NCBI RefSeq assembly: GCF_024753135.1
Contig: NZ_JANUGP010000003.1
Location: forward strand, 124,001-188,000
Reading direction: 5' to 3'
Source: Streptomyces pyxinicus
GTDB taxonomy: Bacteria > Actinomycetota > Actinomycetes > Streptomycetales > Streptomycetaceae
Length of the DNA: 64,000 nt
Numbering within the stretch: position 1 is the stretch's first letter; each line of letters starts with the position of its first letter. Made by a program: the position numbers and the translations under genes. This document shows, in pieces, positions 32,548 through 42,754 of this stretch. Under the pieces are notes generated by a model. The model did no database searches. It was not told where the DNA came from and saw nothing but the letters and a program-made list of their open reading frames with translations.

Positions 32548-34261
32548 GATCTCCCGCGCCGCCTACGCCGACCTGTTCGGCCCCACCACCGGCGACCGGA
32601 TCCGGCTCGCCGACACCGAGCTGCTGATCGAGATCGAGGAGGACCGCTGCGGCGGCCCCGGAAACGCCGGGGACGAGGCGGTCTTCGGCGGCGGCAAGGT
32701 CATCCGCGAGTCCATGGGCCAGTCCCGGGCCACCCGCGCCGAGGGCACCCCGGACACCGTGATCACCGGTGCCGTCGTCGTCGACCACTGGGGTGTGATC
32801 AAGGCCGACGTCGGCATCCGCGACGGCCGGATCACCGCGCTCGGCAAGGCCGGCAACCCCGACACCATGGACGGCGTCCACCCGGACCTGGTCATCGGTC
32901 CCGAGACCGAGATCATCGCCGGCAACGGACGCATCCTGACCGCCGGCGCCATCGACGCGCACGTCCACTTCATCTGCCCCCAGGTCGCCGACGAGGCGCT
33001 CGCGTCCGGCATCACCACCCTGGTCGGCGGCGGCACCGGCCCCGCCGAGGGCTCCAAGGCGACCACCGTGACGCCCGGCCCCTGGCACCTGGCCCGCATG
33101 CTGGAGGCGATGGAGGCCTACCCGGTCAACGTCGGCTTCCTCGGCAAGGGCAACACTGTCAGCCACGAGGCGATGCTCTCCCAGATCCGGGGCGGCGCCG
33201 TCGGCCTGAAGCTGCACGAGGACTGGGGCTCCACCCCGGCCGTCATCGACGCCGCGCTCACCGTCGCCGACCGCACCGGCATCCAGGTCGCCATCCACAC
33301 CGACACCCTCAACGAGGCCGGATTCGTCGGCGACACCCTCGCCGCGATCGGCGGCCGGGGCATCCACTCGTACCACACCGAGGGTGCCGGCGGCGGGCAC
33401 GCGCCGGACATCATGACCGTGGTCTCCCGGCCGAACGTGCTGCCCAGCTCCACCAACCCGACCCGGCCGTTCACCGTCAACACCGCCGAGGAACACCTCG
33501 ACATGCTGATGGTGTGCCACCACCTCAACGCGGCCGTCCCCGAGGACCTCGCGTTCGCCGAGTCCCGGATCCGGCCCTCCACCATCGGCGCGGAGGACAT
33601 CCTCCACGATCTCGGCGCCATCTCGATCATCTCCTCCGACTCCCAGGCCATGGGCCGCGTCGGCGAGGTGATCCTGCGCACCTGGCAGACCGCCCATGTG
33701 ATGAAGGGCCGCCGGGGCGCCCTGCCGGGCGACGGACGCGCCGACAACCACCGGGTGCGCCGCTATGTCGCCAAGTACACGATCAACCCGGCGCTCGCCC
33801 AGGGTCTCGCGACCGAGATCGGCTCCGTCGAGACCGGCAAGCTCGCCGACCTCGTGCTGTGGGAGCCCGCGTTCTTCGGGGTCAAGCCGCTGCTCGTGAT
33901 CAAGGGCGGCCAGATCGCCTACGCGCAGATGGGCGACGCCAACGCCTCCATCCCCACCCCGCAGCCGATCCTGCCGCGCCCGATGTACGGCGCCATCGGC
34001 CGGGCCCCGGCCGCCAACTCCGTCAACTTCGTCTCCGCCCTGGCGATCGAGGACGGGCTGCCGGAACGGCTGCGGCTCGGCAAGCGTTTCACGGCGATCG
34101 ACTCCACGCGCGCGGTCACCAAGGCCGACATGCGGGAGAACGACGCCCTGCCGGACGTCCGGATCGACCCCGACAGCTTCGCCGTGCACATCGACGGCGA
34201 ACTGGTCGAGGCCACTCCGGCGGCCGAACTGCCCATGGCCCAGCGCTACTTCCTCTTCTGA
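32540..34261 (+). CDS. ureC: Urease subunit alpha (catalytic)
   Basis: 573 aa. Nickel-binding His141 and His143 (DAHVHFI), the carbamylated Lys224 (GLKLHEDWG) that bridges both Ni ions, and the flap Cys326 (MVCHHL) are all present. The N-terminal [20 protein letters not shown] and C-terminal [10 protein letters not shown] are typical. All residues needed for activity are seen, so this is a functional-looking urease. The order ureABC then ureF-ureG-ureD has no ureE, which is normal in Streptomyces. Confidence 0.98.
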   Translation: MPEISRAAYADLFGPTTGDRIRLADTELLIEIEEDRCGGPGNAGDEAVFGGGKVIRESMGQSRATRAEGTPDTVITGAVVVDHWGVIKADVGIRDGRITALGKAGNPDTMDGVHPDLVIGPETEIIAGNGRILTAGAIDAHVHFICPQVADEALASGITTLVGGGTGPAEGSKATTVTPGPWHLARMLEAMEAYPVNVGFLGKGNTVSHEAMLSQIRGGAVGLKLHEDWGSTPAVIDAALTVADRTGIQVAIHTDTLNEAGFVGDTLAAIGGRGIHSYHTEGAGGGHAPDIMTVVSRPNVLPSSTNPTRPFTVNTAEEHLDMLMVCHHLNAAVPEDLAFAESRIRPSTIGAEDILHDLGAISIISSDSQAMGRVGEVILRTWQTAHVMKGRRGALPGDGRADNHRVRRYVAKYTINPALAQGLATEIGSVETGKLADLVLWEPAFFGVKPLLVIKGGQIAYAQMGDANASIPTPQPILPRPMYGAIGRAPAANSVNFVSALAIEDGLPERLRLGKRFTAIDSTRAVTKADMRENDALPDVRIDPDSFAVHIDGELVEATPAAELPMAQRYFLF

Positions 34262-34272
34262 GGGGCGGCTCT

Positions 34273-34947
34273 ATGTCACGGGCGGCACTCCTCGTCCTGG
34301 CCGACGGCCGCTTCCCGGCCGGGGGGCACGCGCACTCCGGCGGGGCCGAGGCCGCGGTCAAGGCCGGCCGCGTCACCTGCGCCGCGAGCCTGGAGGACTT
34401 CTGCCGGGGGCGGGCGCACACCGCCGGGCTGGTCGCGGGCGCGCTCGCGGCAGCCGCCGTACTCGGCATGGACGCGGCGGAGTTGGACGCGGCGGCCGAC
34501 GCGCGCACCCCCTCGCCGGCGCTGCGGGCCGCCGCGCGGCGGCTCGGGCGGCAACTGCTGCGGGCCGCGCGGGCGAGCTGGCCCTCGGACGAACTCGACG
34601 CCCTGGCAGGCGCGTTCCCCAAGGGGGCGCACCAGCCCGTGGTGCTCGGACTCGCCGCCCGCGCGGCCGGCCTGGGGCCCGAGGACGCGGCCTACTGCGC
34701 GGCGTACGAGAGCGTGAGCGGGCCGGCGACGGCGACCGTACGGCTGCTCAGCCTCGACCCGTTCGACGCGACCGGCGTACTGGCGCGGCTGGCACCGGAG
34801 CTGGACCGCGTCGCGGACTCGGCGGTGGAGGCGGCGCGCCGGGCCGTCACCGAGGGCGTCGACGCGCTGCCCGCCGCGTCGGGACCGCTGCTGGAGGTCG
34901 GCGCCGAGTGGCACGCCGCCTGGCCGGTACGGCTCTTCGCGTCCTGA
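34273..34947 (+). CDS. ureF: Urease accessory protein UreF
   Basis: 224 aa from the ATG at 34273, 11 bp after ureC. The N-terminus [22 protein letters not shown] is the UreF signature, followed by long helices and [23 protein letters not shown] near residue 150. UreF works with UreD and UreG in loading nickel and CO2 onto apo-urease, gating UreG GTPase activity. Divergence from enteric UreF is usual for actinobacteria. Confidence 0.93.
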   Translation: MSRAALLVLADGRFPAGGHAHSGGAEAAVKAGRVTCAASLEDFCRGRAHTAGLVAGALAAAAVLGMDAAELDAAADARTPSPALRAAARRLGRQLLRAARASWPSDELDALAGAFPKGAHQPVVLGLAARAAGLGPEDAAYCAAYESVSGPATATVRLLSLDPFDATGVLARLAPELDRVADSAVEAARRAVTEGVDALPAASGPLLEVGAEWHAAWPVRLFAS

Positions 34948-35023
34948 CACCCCGTCCCGGGGGCCTCGCCACCCCGAACCCCCTCGACAACCGATCCGGT
35001 CTCTCGAACCACAGGAGCCGTCC

Positions 35024-35685
<662 letters not shown>

Positions 35686-35698
<13 letters not shown>

Positions 35699-36456
35699 CC
35701 GGCACCCGGGTCCGCGCCGAGGCCCGGATCGTCGCCCGCGCCGACGGCCGGGGCGGCACCGCCCTGCCGGTGCTGGACGGTGAGGGCCCGCTCGCCCTGC
35801 GCCGCACCCGGGCACAGGGCACGGAGGCGCGGGTCATGGTGGTCGGCGCGATGAGCGCCCCGCTCGGCGGCGACCACCTCACGCTGAGCGCGCGGGTGGA
35901 GGAGGGTGCCCGGCTGCACGTCGGTTCGGCCGCCGCCACCCTCGCCCTGCCGGGCCAGACCAAGGCCGAGGCCCACTACGACGTGCGGCTCGACGTCGCC
36001 GACGGCGGCGAGCTGCACTGGCTGCCCGAACAGCTCATCTCGGCGAACGGCAGCGACCTGCGTGTCAGCACGCGGGCCGAACTCGGCGCCGGGGCACGGC
36101 TGGTGCTGCGCGAGGAGCAGGTGCTCGGGCGGGCCGGGGAGGAACCGGGGCGGCTCGTCAGCCGGTTGACCGTACGGATCGCCGGCCGCGCCGTGCTGGA
36201 CCAGCAGGTCTCCTGCGGGCCCGGAGCACCGGGCGGCTGGGACGGGCCCGCCGTACTCGCCGGGCACCGAGCCGTCGGCCAACTCGTCCTCGCAGGACCC
36301 GAGTTCGCCGACCGGCCGGCCGACGCGCGGATGCTGGGGGAGTGCGCCGCGCTGGTGCCGCTCGCCGGGCCCGCCGTCCTGGTCAGCGCGGTCGCTCCGG
36401 ACGCGCTGCGACTGCGCCGGCTGCTGGACGAGGCGGCGGCGTTGCTCGCCCGCTGA
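35686..36456 (+). CDS. ureD: Urease accessory protein UreD
   Basis: 256 aa from the GTG at 35686, which has GGGAG 11 bases upstream; a GTG at 35695, overlapping the ureG stop as GTGA, is an equally plausible start. The UreD fold is recognisable from [30 protein letters not shown] and [10 protein letters not shown]. UreD is the scaffold that carries nickel to urease with UreF and UreG. It is the last gene of the operon. Confidence 0.93.
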
Positions 36457-36594
36457 GGACCGCCCCGCTCAGCGGGACGTGATCATCCGGTTATCGGATT
36501 GGTAAAGAAGGGTGGCTGCCCCTGTTCTCAGGAGGCTCACAGCCGAGAGGATCCCCGTCTGACCACTCGCAGCGAAGTACGGGGAGGGGCCCCC

Positions 36595-38190
36595 TTGAGG
36601 GAGAACAGACCGAAGAGCCGTCTGCTGGCGCTCGGTTCGGCCGGAGCACTCGTCACCGCCACCCTGGTCGCCGGGGTCGTGACCGCGCCCACCGCCGGTG
36701 CCGCGTCCCGGCCCGGCCAGGACCGAGAGGCTCACGGCGCCGCGATCGCCGCCGCCCGCGCCGCCAAGGCCGGGATCGACTGGCAGGACTGCCCGGCCGA
36801 CTGGGGGCTCGCCAAGCCCATCCAGTGCGGCTGGGTCAGCGTGCCGCTCGACTACGCGCACCCCTACGGCAAGCAGATCAAGCTCGCCGTGGACCGCATC
36901 GGCAGCACCGGCACCAAGGAAGAGCGCCAGGGCGCGCTCGTGTACAACCCCGGCGGCCCCGGCGGCTCCGGACTGCGCTTCCCCACCCGGGTCACCAACA
37001 AGAACCCGCTGTGGACGAACGTCTCCAAGGCCTACGACTTCGTCGGCTTCGACCCGCGCGGCGTCGGCCACTCGGCGCCGATCTCCTGTGTCGACCCGCA
37101 GGAGTTCGTCAAGGCGCCCAAGGCCGACCCGGTGCCGGATTCCGAGACCGACAAGCGCGCCCAGCGCAAGCTGGCCCGCGAGTACGCCGAGGGCTGCGGC
37201 GAGCGCAGCGGCGCCATGCTGCCGCACCTGACCACGCCGAACACCGCCCGCGACCTGGACGTCATCCGGGCCGCGCTGGGCGAGAAGAAGCTCAACTACC
37301 TCGGTGTCTCCTACGGCACCTACCTCGGCGCGGTCTACGGCACCCTCTTCCCGGGGCACCTGCGCCGCATGATCGTGGACAGCGTCGTCGACCCGTCCCG
37401 CGAGAACATCTGGTACGAGGCCAACCTCAACCAGGACATCGCCTTCGAGGGCCGCTGGAAGGACTGGGAGGACTGGGTCGCCGCCAACGACGCCGCCTTC
37501 CACCTCGGCACCACCCGCGACGCCGTCCAGGCCAAGTGGCTGAAGCTGCGCGCCACCGCGAAGAAGAGCCCGCTCGGCGGGGTCGTCGGCCCGGCCGAGC
37601 TGATCTCCTTCTTCCAGAACGCGCCGTACTACGACTCCTCGTGGGTGCCGGTCGCCACCGCGTTCAGCAAGTACGTCGCCGGTGACACCCAGGCGCTGAT
37701 CGACGCCGCCGCCCCGGACCTGTCGGACACCGCGGGCAACATAGCCGCGGAGAACAGCAACGCGGTCTACACGGCCGTCGAGTGCGCCGACGCCAAGTGG
37801 CCCACCAGCTGGCGGAAGTGGGACCGGGACAACACCCGGCTCAACAAGAAGTACCCGTTCATGACCTGGGCCAACGCCTGGATGAACCTGCCCTGCGCCA
37901 CCTGGCCGGCCAAGCAGCAGCGCCCGATCGAGGTCAAGACGCACCAGGGGCTCCCGAAGGTCCTGATCGTGCAGTCCACCAACGACGCCGCCACCCCGTA
38001 CCCCGGTGCCGTCGAACTGCACCAGCGCTTCAAGGGTTCCCGCCTGATCACCGAGAAGGGCGCGGGCTCGCACGGCGTCACCGGCCTGGTGAACCCGTGC
38101 ATCAACCAGCGCGTCGACGCCTACCTGCTCAAGGGCACGGTCGACGCCAAGGACGTGACCTGCGCGCCGCACGCCACGCCCAAGCCGTAG
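36595..38190 (+). CDS. tap: Secreted tripeptidyl aminopeptidase (alpha/beta hydrolase, S33)
   Basis: 531 aa from the TTG at 36595, preceded by GGGGAGGGG; the frame opening at 36499 lacks a ribosome-binding site. A signal peptide is clear (RENRPKSRLLALGSAGALVT, then APTAGAAS). The mature enzyme shows GGPGGSG (oxyanion), the nucleophile elbow GVSYGTYLG, and the terminal His in GSHGVTGLVNPC. It matches the Streptomyces Tap family, which removes N-terminal tripeptides outside the cell. It lies directly after the urease operon as in S. coelicolor. Confidence 0.93.
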   Translation: MRENRPKSRLLALGSAGALVTATLVAGVVTAPTAGAASRPGQDREAHGAAIAAARAAKAGIDWQDCPADWGLAKPIQCGWVSVPLDYAHPYGKQIKLAVDRIGSTGTKEERQGALVYNPGGPGGSGLRFPTRVTNKNPLWTNVSKAYDFVGFDPRGVGHSAPISCVDPQEFVKAPKADPVPDSETDKRAQRKLAREYAEGCGERSGAMLPHLTTPNTARDLDVIRAALGEKKLNYLGVSYGTYLGAVYGTLFPGHLRRMIVDSVVDPSRENIWYEANLNQDIAFEGRWKDWEDWVAANDAAFHLGTTRDAVQAKWLKLRATAKKSPLGGVVGPAELISFFQNAPYYDSSWVPVATAFSKYVAGDTQALIDAAAPDLSDTAGNIAAENSNAVYTAVECADAKWPTSWRKWDRDNTRLNKKYPFMTWANAWMNLPCATWPAKQQRPIEVKTHQGLPKVLIVQSTNDAATPYPGAVELHQRFKGSRLITEKGAGSHGVTGLVNPCINQRVDAYLLKGTVDAKDVTCAPHATPKP

Positions 38191-38205
38191 TCACCGCCTG
38201 ACGGC

Positions 38206-38244
38206 GAGTGAGGGGCGGCCGGTTCTCCCGGCCGCCCCTCACTC
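38206..38244. terminator. Strong bidirectional hairpin terminator
   Basis: A perfect 17-bp stem (38206-38222 with 38228-38244, GAGTGAGGGGCGGCCGG) with a 5-base loop lies between tap and the convergent epimerase gene and reaches the epimerase stop codon. There is no U-tract, typical of Streptomyces. Confidence 0.85.
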
Positions 38245-39268
38245 ATGCCCCCGGCCAGGCGTCCTCCGCCGCGTAGTCGAAGAGATCGCCGTAGGCCTGG
38301 GCGACCTTCGGGTAGGCGGCACGCCAGTCCCGTCCGGCCAGCCGCCGTTCGATCCCGGCCACCGTCTCAGGCAGCGACTCCGCGTACCCGACCACCGGCC
38401 GGTACCCCAACTCGCGCTCCGCCGCCGTCATGTCGGCCACCACCGAGTGCGGCACCGCCCACGGGCTGTCGCCCACGCCCGGTGCCGGGGGCGGCCCGTC
38501 CACCAGGACCGTCTCGTTCTCGGCGCCCATCACGGCGTCGATCGCCGCGCCGATCCCGGCGACCGTGGGCGCCTCGGCGTCGCAGGCGTTCAGGACCCGC
38601 GAGCCGGGCCGCGCCGCCGCCAGCCGGATCAGCTCCGCGAGGTTGTGCGCGCTCGCCGGATGGAACCGGCTCGCACCGCCGTACGCCAGCACCCGCCGGC
38701 CGCGCCGGTCCAGGTTCCGCTTGACGAAGTACAGCTCCCGCGGCACCCGGCTGTGCGGCCCGTGGACCGCGCCCGCCCGCAGCAGCGTGGCCGGCAACCG
38801 CTCGCCCGCCGCGAGGAGTTCACGCTCCAGCGCGGCCTTGCGGGTGCTGTACGTGCGCTCGCCGGGCGCCACCGTCCGCTGGGTCTCCGGCAGCGGCACC
38901 GGGTAGACGGGGAAGCCGTCCGGCCGGTCCTGGGTGTCGAAGCCGCAGCCCCGCGCGTCCTCGTACACCGACACACTGGAGACCACCACGGCCGAACCGA
39001 TCCGGTCCGCCAGCGAGGTCAACTGCCGGGCGTGCGAGGCGTCGTAGGCCACGATGTCCACCAGCACGTCACAGCCTTCGCCGACCACCTCCGCCAGCGC
39101 CGCCCCGTCGGCCCGGTCCAGCCGTACCGCCCGCACCTCCCCGGGCCACTCCTCCGCCCGGCCGCCGCTCTGCGAGGCGGCTGTCACCTGCCAGCCGTCC
39201 CGCGCCAGCGCGGCCACCGCCGGCCGCCCGATCTGTCCCGTCGCCCCGATCACCACAGCCTGTCCCAT
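38243..39268 (-). CDS. NAD-dependent epimerase/dehydratase family protein
   Basis: 341 aa. The Rossmann motif VIGATGQIGRPAV starts at residue 6, and a conserved VVVSSVSVYED and YSTRKAALERELLA (a YxxxK-like Tyr-Ser-Thr-Arg-Lys) follow. It belongs to the extended SDR/epimerase group with an unknown substrate. The C-terminal helix segment (VGYAESLPETVAGIERRLAGRDW) is common in actinobacterial members. It stands between a terminator and the PlsC-like gene. Confidence 0.9.
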   Translation of the reverse strand: MGQAVVIGATGQIGRPAVAALARDGWQVTAASQSGGRAEEWPGEVRAVRLDRADGAALAEVVGEGCDVLVDIVAYDASHARQLTSLADRIGSAVVVSSVSVYEDARGCGFDTQDRPDGFPVYPVPLPETQRTVAPGERTYSTRKAALERELLAAGERLPATLLRAGAVHGPHSRVPRELYFVKRNLDRRGRRVLAYGGASRFHPASAHNLAELIRLAAARPGSRVLNACDAEAPTVAGIGAAIDAVMGAENETVLVDGPPPAPGVGDSPWAVPHSVVADMTAAERELGYRPVVGYAESLPETVAGIERRLAGRDWRAAYPKVAQAYGDLFDYAAEDAWPGA

Positions 39269-39331
39269 GCCGCGACCGTACGACCGCCCGCGCGCGCCCC
39301 GCCACGCCGTTCTGCCGACGGCAGAGGGGCG

Positions 39332-40057
39332 TCAGCCGATCGGCGCTCGCGGGAATCTGCGCTCCTTCGCGCCCGTCTCCGCCGCCCGGCGCTCCTTGAC
39401 GACGGCCGCGTACTCGTCGACGTACTCCTGCTCGGAGAGGGTCAGGATCGCGTACATGATCTCGTCGGTGACCGCCCGCAGGACCGCCTTCTCGTCCTCC
39501 AGGCCGGCGAAGCGGGAGAAGTCGAGCGCTTTGCCGAAGCGGATGGTGACCGGCCGGACGCGCGGGAGCCTCCGGCCGGGAGGCTGCGCCTCGAAGGTGC
39601 CGATCATCGCGCAGGGCACCACCGGGACGCCCGCCTTCAGCGCCATCACGGCGACGCCGACCTTGCCCTTGTAGAGCCGGCCGTCGTGCGACCGGGTGCC
39701 CTCGGGGTAGATGCCGAGCAGTTCGCCCCTGGCCAGCACCCCGAGCCCCTCGCGGACCGCGGCCTGCCCGGCCTCCCGGCCCGAGCGGTCCACCGGGATC
39801 TGCCCGGCGCTGCGGAAGAAGAAGGCGGTCAGCCGGCCCTTGACGCCGGGCCCGGTGAAGTACTCGGCCTTGGCGAGGAAGGTGATACGGCGCTTCAGGA
39901 TCGCCGGCATCAGGAAGTGGTCGGAGAAGGAGAGGTGGTTGCCGGCGACGATCGCGGGACCGTCGGCGGGGACGTTCCCCCGCCCCTCGATCCGCGGCCG
40001 GAAGAACAGTCTCAGCAGGGGGCCCAGCAACACGTACTTGAGCAGGTGGTAGAACAC
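39332..40057 (-). CDS. 1-acyl-sn-glycerol-3-phosphate acyltransferase (PlsC-like)
   Basis: 241 aa. The HX4D motif is NHLSFSDHF (about residues 37-45), and the phosphate-binding block is GIYPEGTRSHDG (about 135-146); both are diagnostic of PlsC-type acyltransferases. The N-terminus (FYHLLKYVLLGPLLRLFFRP) probably anchors it to the membrane. It would make phosphatidic acid for phospholipids or storage lipid. Several paralogues exist in Streptomyces. Confidence 0.93.
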   Translation of the reverse strand: MFYHLLKYVLLGPLLRLFFRPRIEGRGNVPADGPAIVAGNHLSFSDHFLMPAILKRRITFLAKAEYFTGPGVKGRLTAFFFRSAGQIPVDRSGREAGQAAVREGLGVLARGELLGIYPEGTRSHDGRLYKGKVGVAVMALKAGVPVVPCAMIGTFEAQPPGRRLPRVRPVTIRFGKALDFSRFAGLEDEKAVLRAVTDEIMYAILTLSEQEYVDEYAAVVKERRAAETGAKERRFPRAPIG

Positions 40058-40176
40058 GGCTCACTCCTCAGTCTGACAGCTCCGCGTGGAACCGGTGTCT
40101 TCCCGGGGCGTTCCAGGGATCACGGGCACGGTGCCGATGTGCTCCTGCCGTCATCTGTAGCCATGTTCGAGTGGTG

Positions 40177-40800
40177 TCATGCGGGCGGGACGACGGGGGA
40201 GTCCGGTTCCGGCGCCGCTGCGGTGCCCGTGTTCAAGAGGCCTTCCACGCCCCGCAGGAACGTCTCGCAGATCAGCGTCGGGTCGAAAAGGCAGCCGGCC
40301 GCCATGGCCCCGTCCCGGAGCATGACGAAGTGCCGGCCCGCGGCGTCGGCGGGAGCACAGCCGGCGTCTTCCAACAGCCGTGTGGCGGTTTCCAGGAACC
40401 ACTGCCGATGGGCCAGCACGGCCTGGTGCACCGGGTGTGCCGGATCGGGGTATTCGGCCGCCGCGTTCAGGAAGGCGCAGCCGCGGAACCCGGAGGACTG
40501 GATCCCCTCGGCGATGCCCCGGCTCACGGCCCGGACCGTGTCGGCCGCCGACAGGCCCTGTGCCCGGACGGCGGCCACCTGCCCCCGGATGCCGTGATCG
40601 GCCTGCTGGAGATAGGAAAGGATCAGCTCCTCCTTTCCCTTGAAATGCCGGTACAGGGTGGCGCGCGTGACCTGGGCCTCCGCGATGATCCGGTCCACCC
40701 CGACCGAGTGGATCCCCTCGGCGTAGAAGATCCGGGTCGCCGTGTCGAGCAGCCGCGCCCGTGCCTCGGACGTGCTCGTGCCGTCTGTGCCCGTAGTCAT
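40177..40800 (-). CDS. TetR-family transcriptional regulator
   Basis: 207 aa. The HTH (DRIIAEAQVTRATLYRHFKGKEELI, about residues 40-64) is typical of the TetR/AcrR class, with a TetR_C-like ligand domain. It is divergent from a small membrane protein gene; the 139-bp gap contains two copies of a GAACGTTC-centred site at 40821-40895, which it is expected to bind. It likely represses both its own gene and the membrane protein. Confidence 0.93.
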   Translation of the reverse strand: MTTGTDGTSTSEARARLLDTATRIFYAEGIHSVGVDRIIAEAQVTRATLYRHFKGKEELILSYLQQADHGIRGQVAAVRAQGLSAADTVRAVSRGIAEGIQSSGFRGCAFLNAAAEYPDPAHPVHQAVLAHRQWFLETATRLLEDAGCAPADAAGRHFVMLRDGAMAAGCLFDPTLICETFLRGVEGLLNTGTAAAPEPDSPVVPPA

Positions 40801-40820
40801 GCGTCCACGGTATCAGCGGT

Positions 40821-40895
40821 GAGGGAGAACGTTCGGTCTTGACAGCGCGGACGGGTGGCTCTTTAGTGTGGGAGGTAGACCGAACGTTCTCCCTC
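40821..40895. promoter_or_regulatory. Paired TetR operators flanking a TTGACA promoter
   Basis: A 19-bp inverted repeat, 40821-40839 and 40877-40895, is perfect over its whole length (AGACCGAACGTTCTCCCTC). Each arm has the palindrome GAACGTTC. Between them, TTGACA (40839-40844) and TTTAGT (40862-40867) with a 17-base spacer form a promoter for the gene at 40939. Two TetR dimers could bracket and loop this promoter. Confidence 0.8.
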
Positions 40896-40938
40896 CTCGC
40901 TCCCGCTTCCCGCCACACCCCCGCCGAAAGGACTTCCC

Positions 40939-41517
40939 ATGAACTCCTCCATCGCCGCTCCGGCCCGCGCCGTGGCCGACACGGCGGCGCTGCGCCGTCT
41001 GTACCTCCTGCGCTTCGCGTTCGCCGCGGTGTGGGCCGTCCTCCTGTTCGCCTCCGCTGACACCCTGGGCCCCCTGAGCGGCACACTGCTGGTGGTCTAT
41101 CCCGCGTTCGACGTGGCGTGCGCGGTCGTCGACATCCGGACCGCCAGGGCGAACCGCGGACCCGTGCGCGGCCTCTACACGAACATCGTGCTCAGTACCC
41201 TCACCGCCGCGGGTCTCGTCGCCGCCGCCACCTCGGGCATCCCGGCCGTCCTCAGGGTCTGGGGCGCTTGGGCCGTCACCGCGGGACTCGTCCAACTGAT
41301 CGTCGGCGTCCTGCGGCGCGGGATGGCAGGCCAGTGGCCGGTGATCGCCGGCGGCGCCCTCTCCACCCTCGCGGGAACCTCCTTCATCGTCCAGGCAGGA
41401 AAGGGTGACGCGTCCTTGAGCACCCTGGCGGGCTACGCCTTCCTGGGCGGTGTCTTCTTCCTGGTCTCCGCGCTCCGCCTCGGGCAGGCCGACAGGGCCG
41501 GCCGACTCGCCCACTGA
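40939..41517 (+). CDS. Small integral membrane protein (TetR-controlled)
   Basis: 192 aa with GAAAGGA upstream of the ATG. About six hydrophobic segments are visible (LYLLRFAFAAVWAVLLFAS, LSGTLLVVYPAFDVACAVV, IVLSTLTAAGLVAAATS, VTAGLVQLIVGVL, IAGGALSTLAGTSFIVQ and YAFLGGVFFLVSALRL). This resembles DUF308-like proteins of unknown function. Tight control by the divergent TetR suggests it responds to a membrane-active compound. No catalytic motifs are seen. Confidence 0.85.
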   Translation: MNSSIAAPARAVADTAALRRLYLLRFAFAAVWAVLLFASADTLGPLSGTLLVVYPAFDVACAVVDIRTARANRGPVRGLYTNIVLSTLTAAGLVAAATSGIPAVLRVWGAWAVTAGLVQLIVGVLRRGMAGQWPVIAGGALSTLAGTSFIVQAGKGDASLSTLAGYAFLGGVFFLVSALRLGQADRAGRLAH

Positions 41518-41575
41518 GCGGCGCGACGGCGGGCCCCGGCCGTCCGCCCTCGCCCGCCCCCGTACGATGACCCCG

Positions 41576-41977
41576 ATGCGCAGCACCGGACAGCACCCTC
41601 AGCGACCGCCCGGCGGGCGGTACCGGGCGCTGTCCGTGCTCGTGTTGCTGGTCGGCCTGCTCGGGATGCACGGCCTCGCCCCCGGCGGCGCGGCGGAGCA
41701 CACGACACACGTCCGGAACGCCCACGCGACCGTGGCGTTCGACGCCATGGACGACTGCCCCGGCGGGGACGGCCACTGCGGCGGGAACCGGATGCACCAC
41801 GCCGACCCGACCTGCGCCTCGGGCGCCGTGAACGGCGGGCCCGAGCTGCCCGCCCTCACCCCCGACCGGGTCACCGCGCCGCCGTCGGCGGGCACCCTGT
41901 GCCCCCGTACGGCCGCCACCCCCGACGGCGCCCGCGCGCCGCCCTCCCTGGCCGAACTCCAACTCCTGCGGATCTAG
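41576..41977 (+). CDS. DUF6153-like small membrane/secreted protein
   Basis: 133 aa from the ATG at 41576 (MRSTGQHPQRPPGG). A -10-like TACGAT at 41563-41568 and no ribosome-binding site suggest leaderless translation. One hydrophobic segment (ALSVLVLLVGLLGMHGLA) is followed by a Cys/His-rich stretch (HTTHVRNAH, DDCPGGDGHCGGNRMHHADPTC). This fits DUF6153 proteins, which often precede DUF305 genes as here, suggesting a role in copper handling. That assignment is from memory of the family and context. Confidence 0.72.
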   Translation: MRSTGQHPQRPPGGRYRALSVLVLLVGLLGMHGLAPGGAAEHTTHVRNAHATVAFDAMDDCPGGDGHCGGNRMHHADPTCASGAVNGGPELPALTPDRVTAPPSAGTLCPRTAATPDGARAPPSLAELQLLRI

Positions 41978-42089
41978 AGGCACCCGGCGACCGCACACTG
42001 CCGCGGCCGTCCGCCGACCCGTGCCCGGAACACGTCTGCCCGGCGCACGTGGGCCCGAAGAACCCCCTTCACACAGCAGGAGTTCCCGC

Positions 42090-42710
42090 ATGACCCCCCG
42101 TACTCTGACGCGCCGTGCCGCCCTCGTCGCGGTCGCCGCCACCGCCGCGCTCACCCTCGCCGCCTGCGGCGGGGACGGCGGCGACAAGGACAAGGCCGGA
42201 CACGGCGGCCACGCCGCCCCCGGTGCCACGGCCGCCGCTCACAACGCCCAGGACGTGGCCTTCGCCCAGGGCATGATCCCGCACCACCAGCAGGCCCTGG
42301 AGATGGCGAAGCTGGCCGACGGCCGCGCCTCATCGGACCGGGTGAGGGATCTCGCCGACCGCATCGAGAAGGCGCAGGGCCCCGAGATCCGCACGATGAC
42401 CGGCTGGCTCAAGGCCTGGGGCGAGCAGGTCCCGACGGCCGGCATGGACCACTCGTCCCACGGCGGCATGACCGGCATGTCCGGGATGATGGGCGACGAC
42501 GACATGGCCGCCCTGAAGAAGGCGCGGGGCAAGGACTTCGACACCCGGTTCCTGTCCCTGATGGTCCGGCACCACCAGGGCGCCGTCGAGATGGCCGGCA
42601 CCGAGAAGGCCAAGGGCGCCTACGGGCCCGCCGAGCGCACGGCCGACGCCGTCATCACCGGCCAGAGTGCCGAGATCAAGGAGATGCGGCAGCTCCTCGG
42701 CACGAGCTGA
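42090..42710 (+). CDS. DUF305 lipoprotein, copper-associated
   Basis: 206 aa from the ATG at 42090 with CAGGAG upstream. The lipoprotein signal ends in the lipobox LAAC (Cys near residue 27). Two DUF305 repeats follow, each with the metal-ligand motif (GMIPHHQQALEMA and MVRHHQGAVEMA), joined by a Met/His-rich MDHSSHGGMTGMSGMMGD. DUF305 proteins are exported copper-binding or copper-resistance proteins. It lies 112 bp after the DUF6153-like gene. Confidence 0.93.
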   Translation: MTPRTLTRRAALVAVAATAALTLAACGGDGGDKDKAGHGGHAAPGATAAAHNAQDVAFAQGMIPHHQQALEMAKLADGRASSDRVRDLADRIEKAQGPEIRTMTGWLKAWGEQVPTAGMDHSSHGGMTGMSGMMGDDDMAALKKARGKDFDTRFLSLMVRHHQGAVEMAGTEKAKGAYGPAERTADAVITGQSAEIKEMRQLLGTS

Positions 42711-42716
42711 GCACCG

Positions 42717-42746
42717 GGGCGGGGGCCGGCGCACCGGCCCCCGCCC
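42717..42746. terminator. Bidirectional hairpin terminator (DUF305/rocD)
   Basis: A perfect 13-bp stem, GGGCGGGGGCCGG (42717-42729) with its complement at 42734-42746, and a four-base loop cgca. It sits between the convergent DUF305 and rocD stops. Confidence 0.85.
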
Positions 42747-42754
42747 GTCGCGGC

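Noticed and set aside
32315..34189. Long minus-strand frame (624 codons) across ureB-ureC
   Set aside because: It is antisense to ureC, which has every catalytic residue, and shows low-complexity Asp/Gly/Val composition.
38447..40597. Very long plus-strand open frame (716 codons)
   Set aside because: It is the antisense shadow of the epimerase, PlsC and TetR genes; its sequence is Arg/Gly/His-rich without conserved motifs, as expected from GC-rich third positions.
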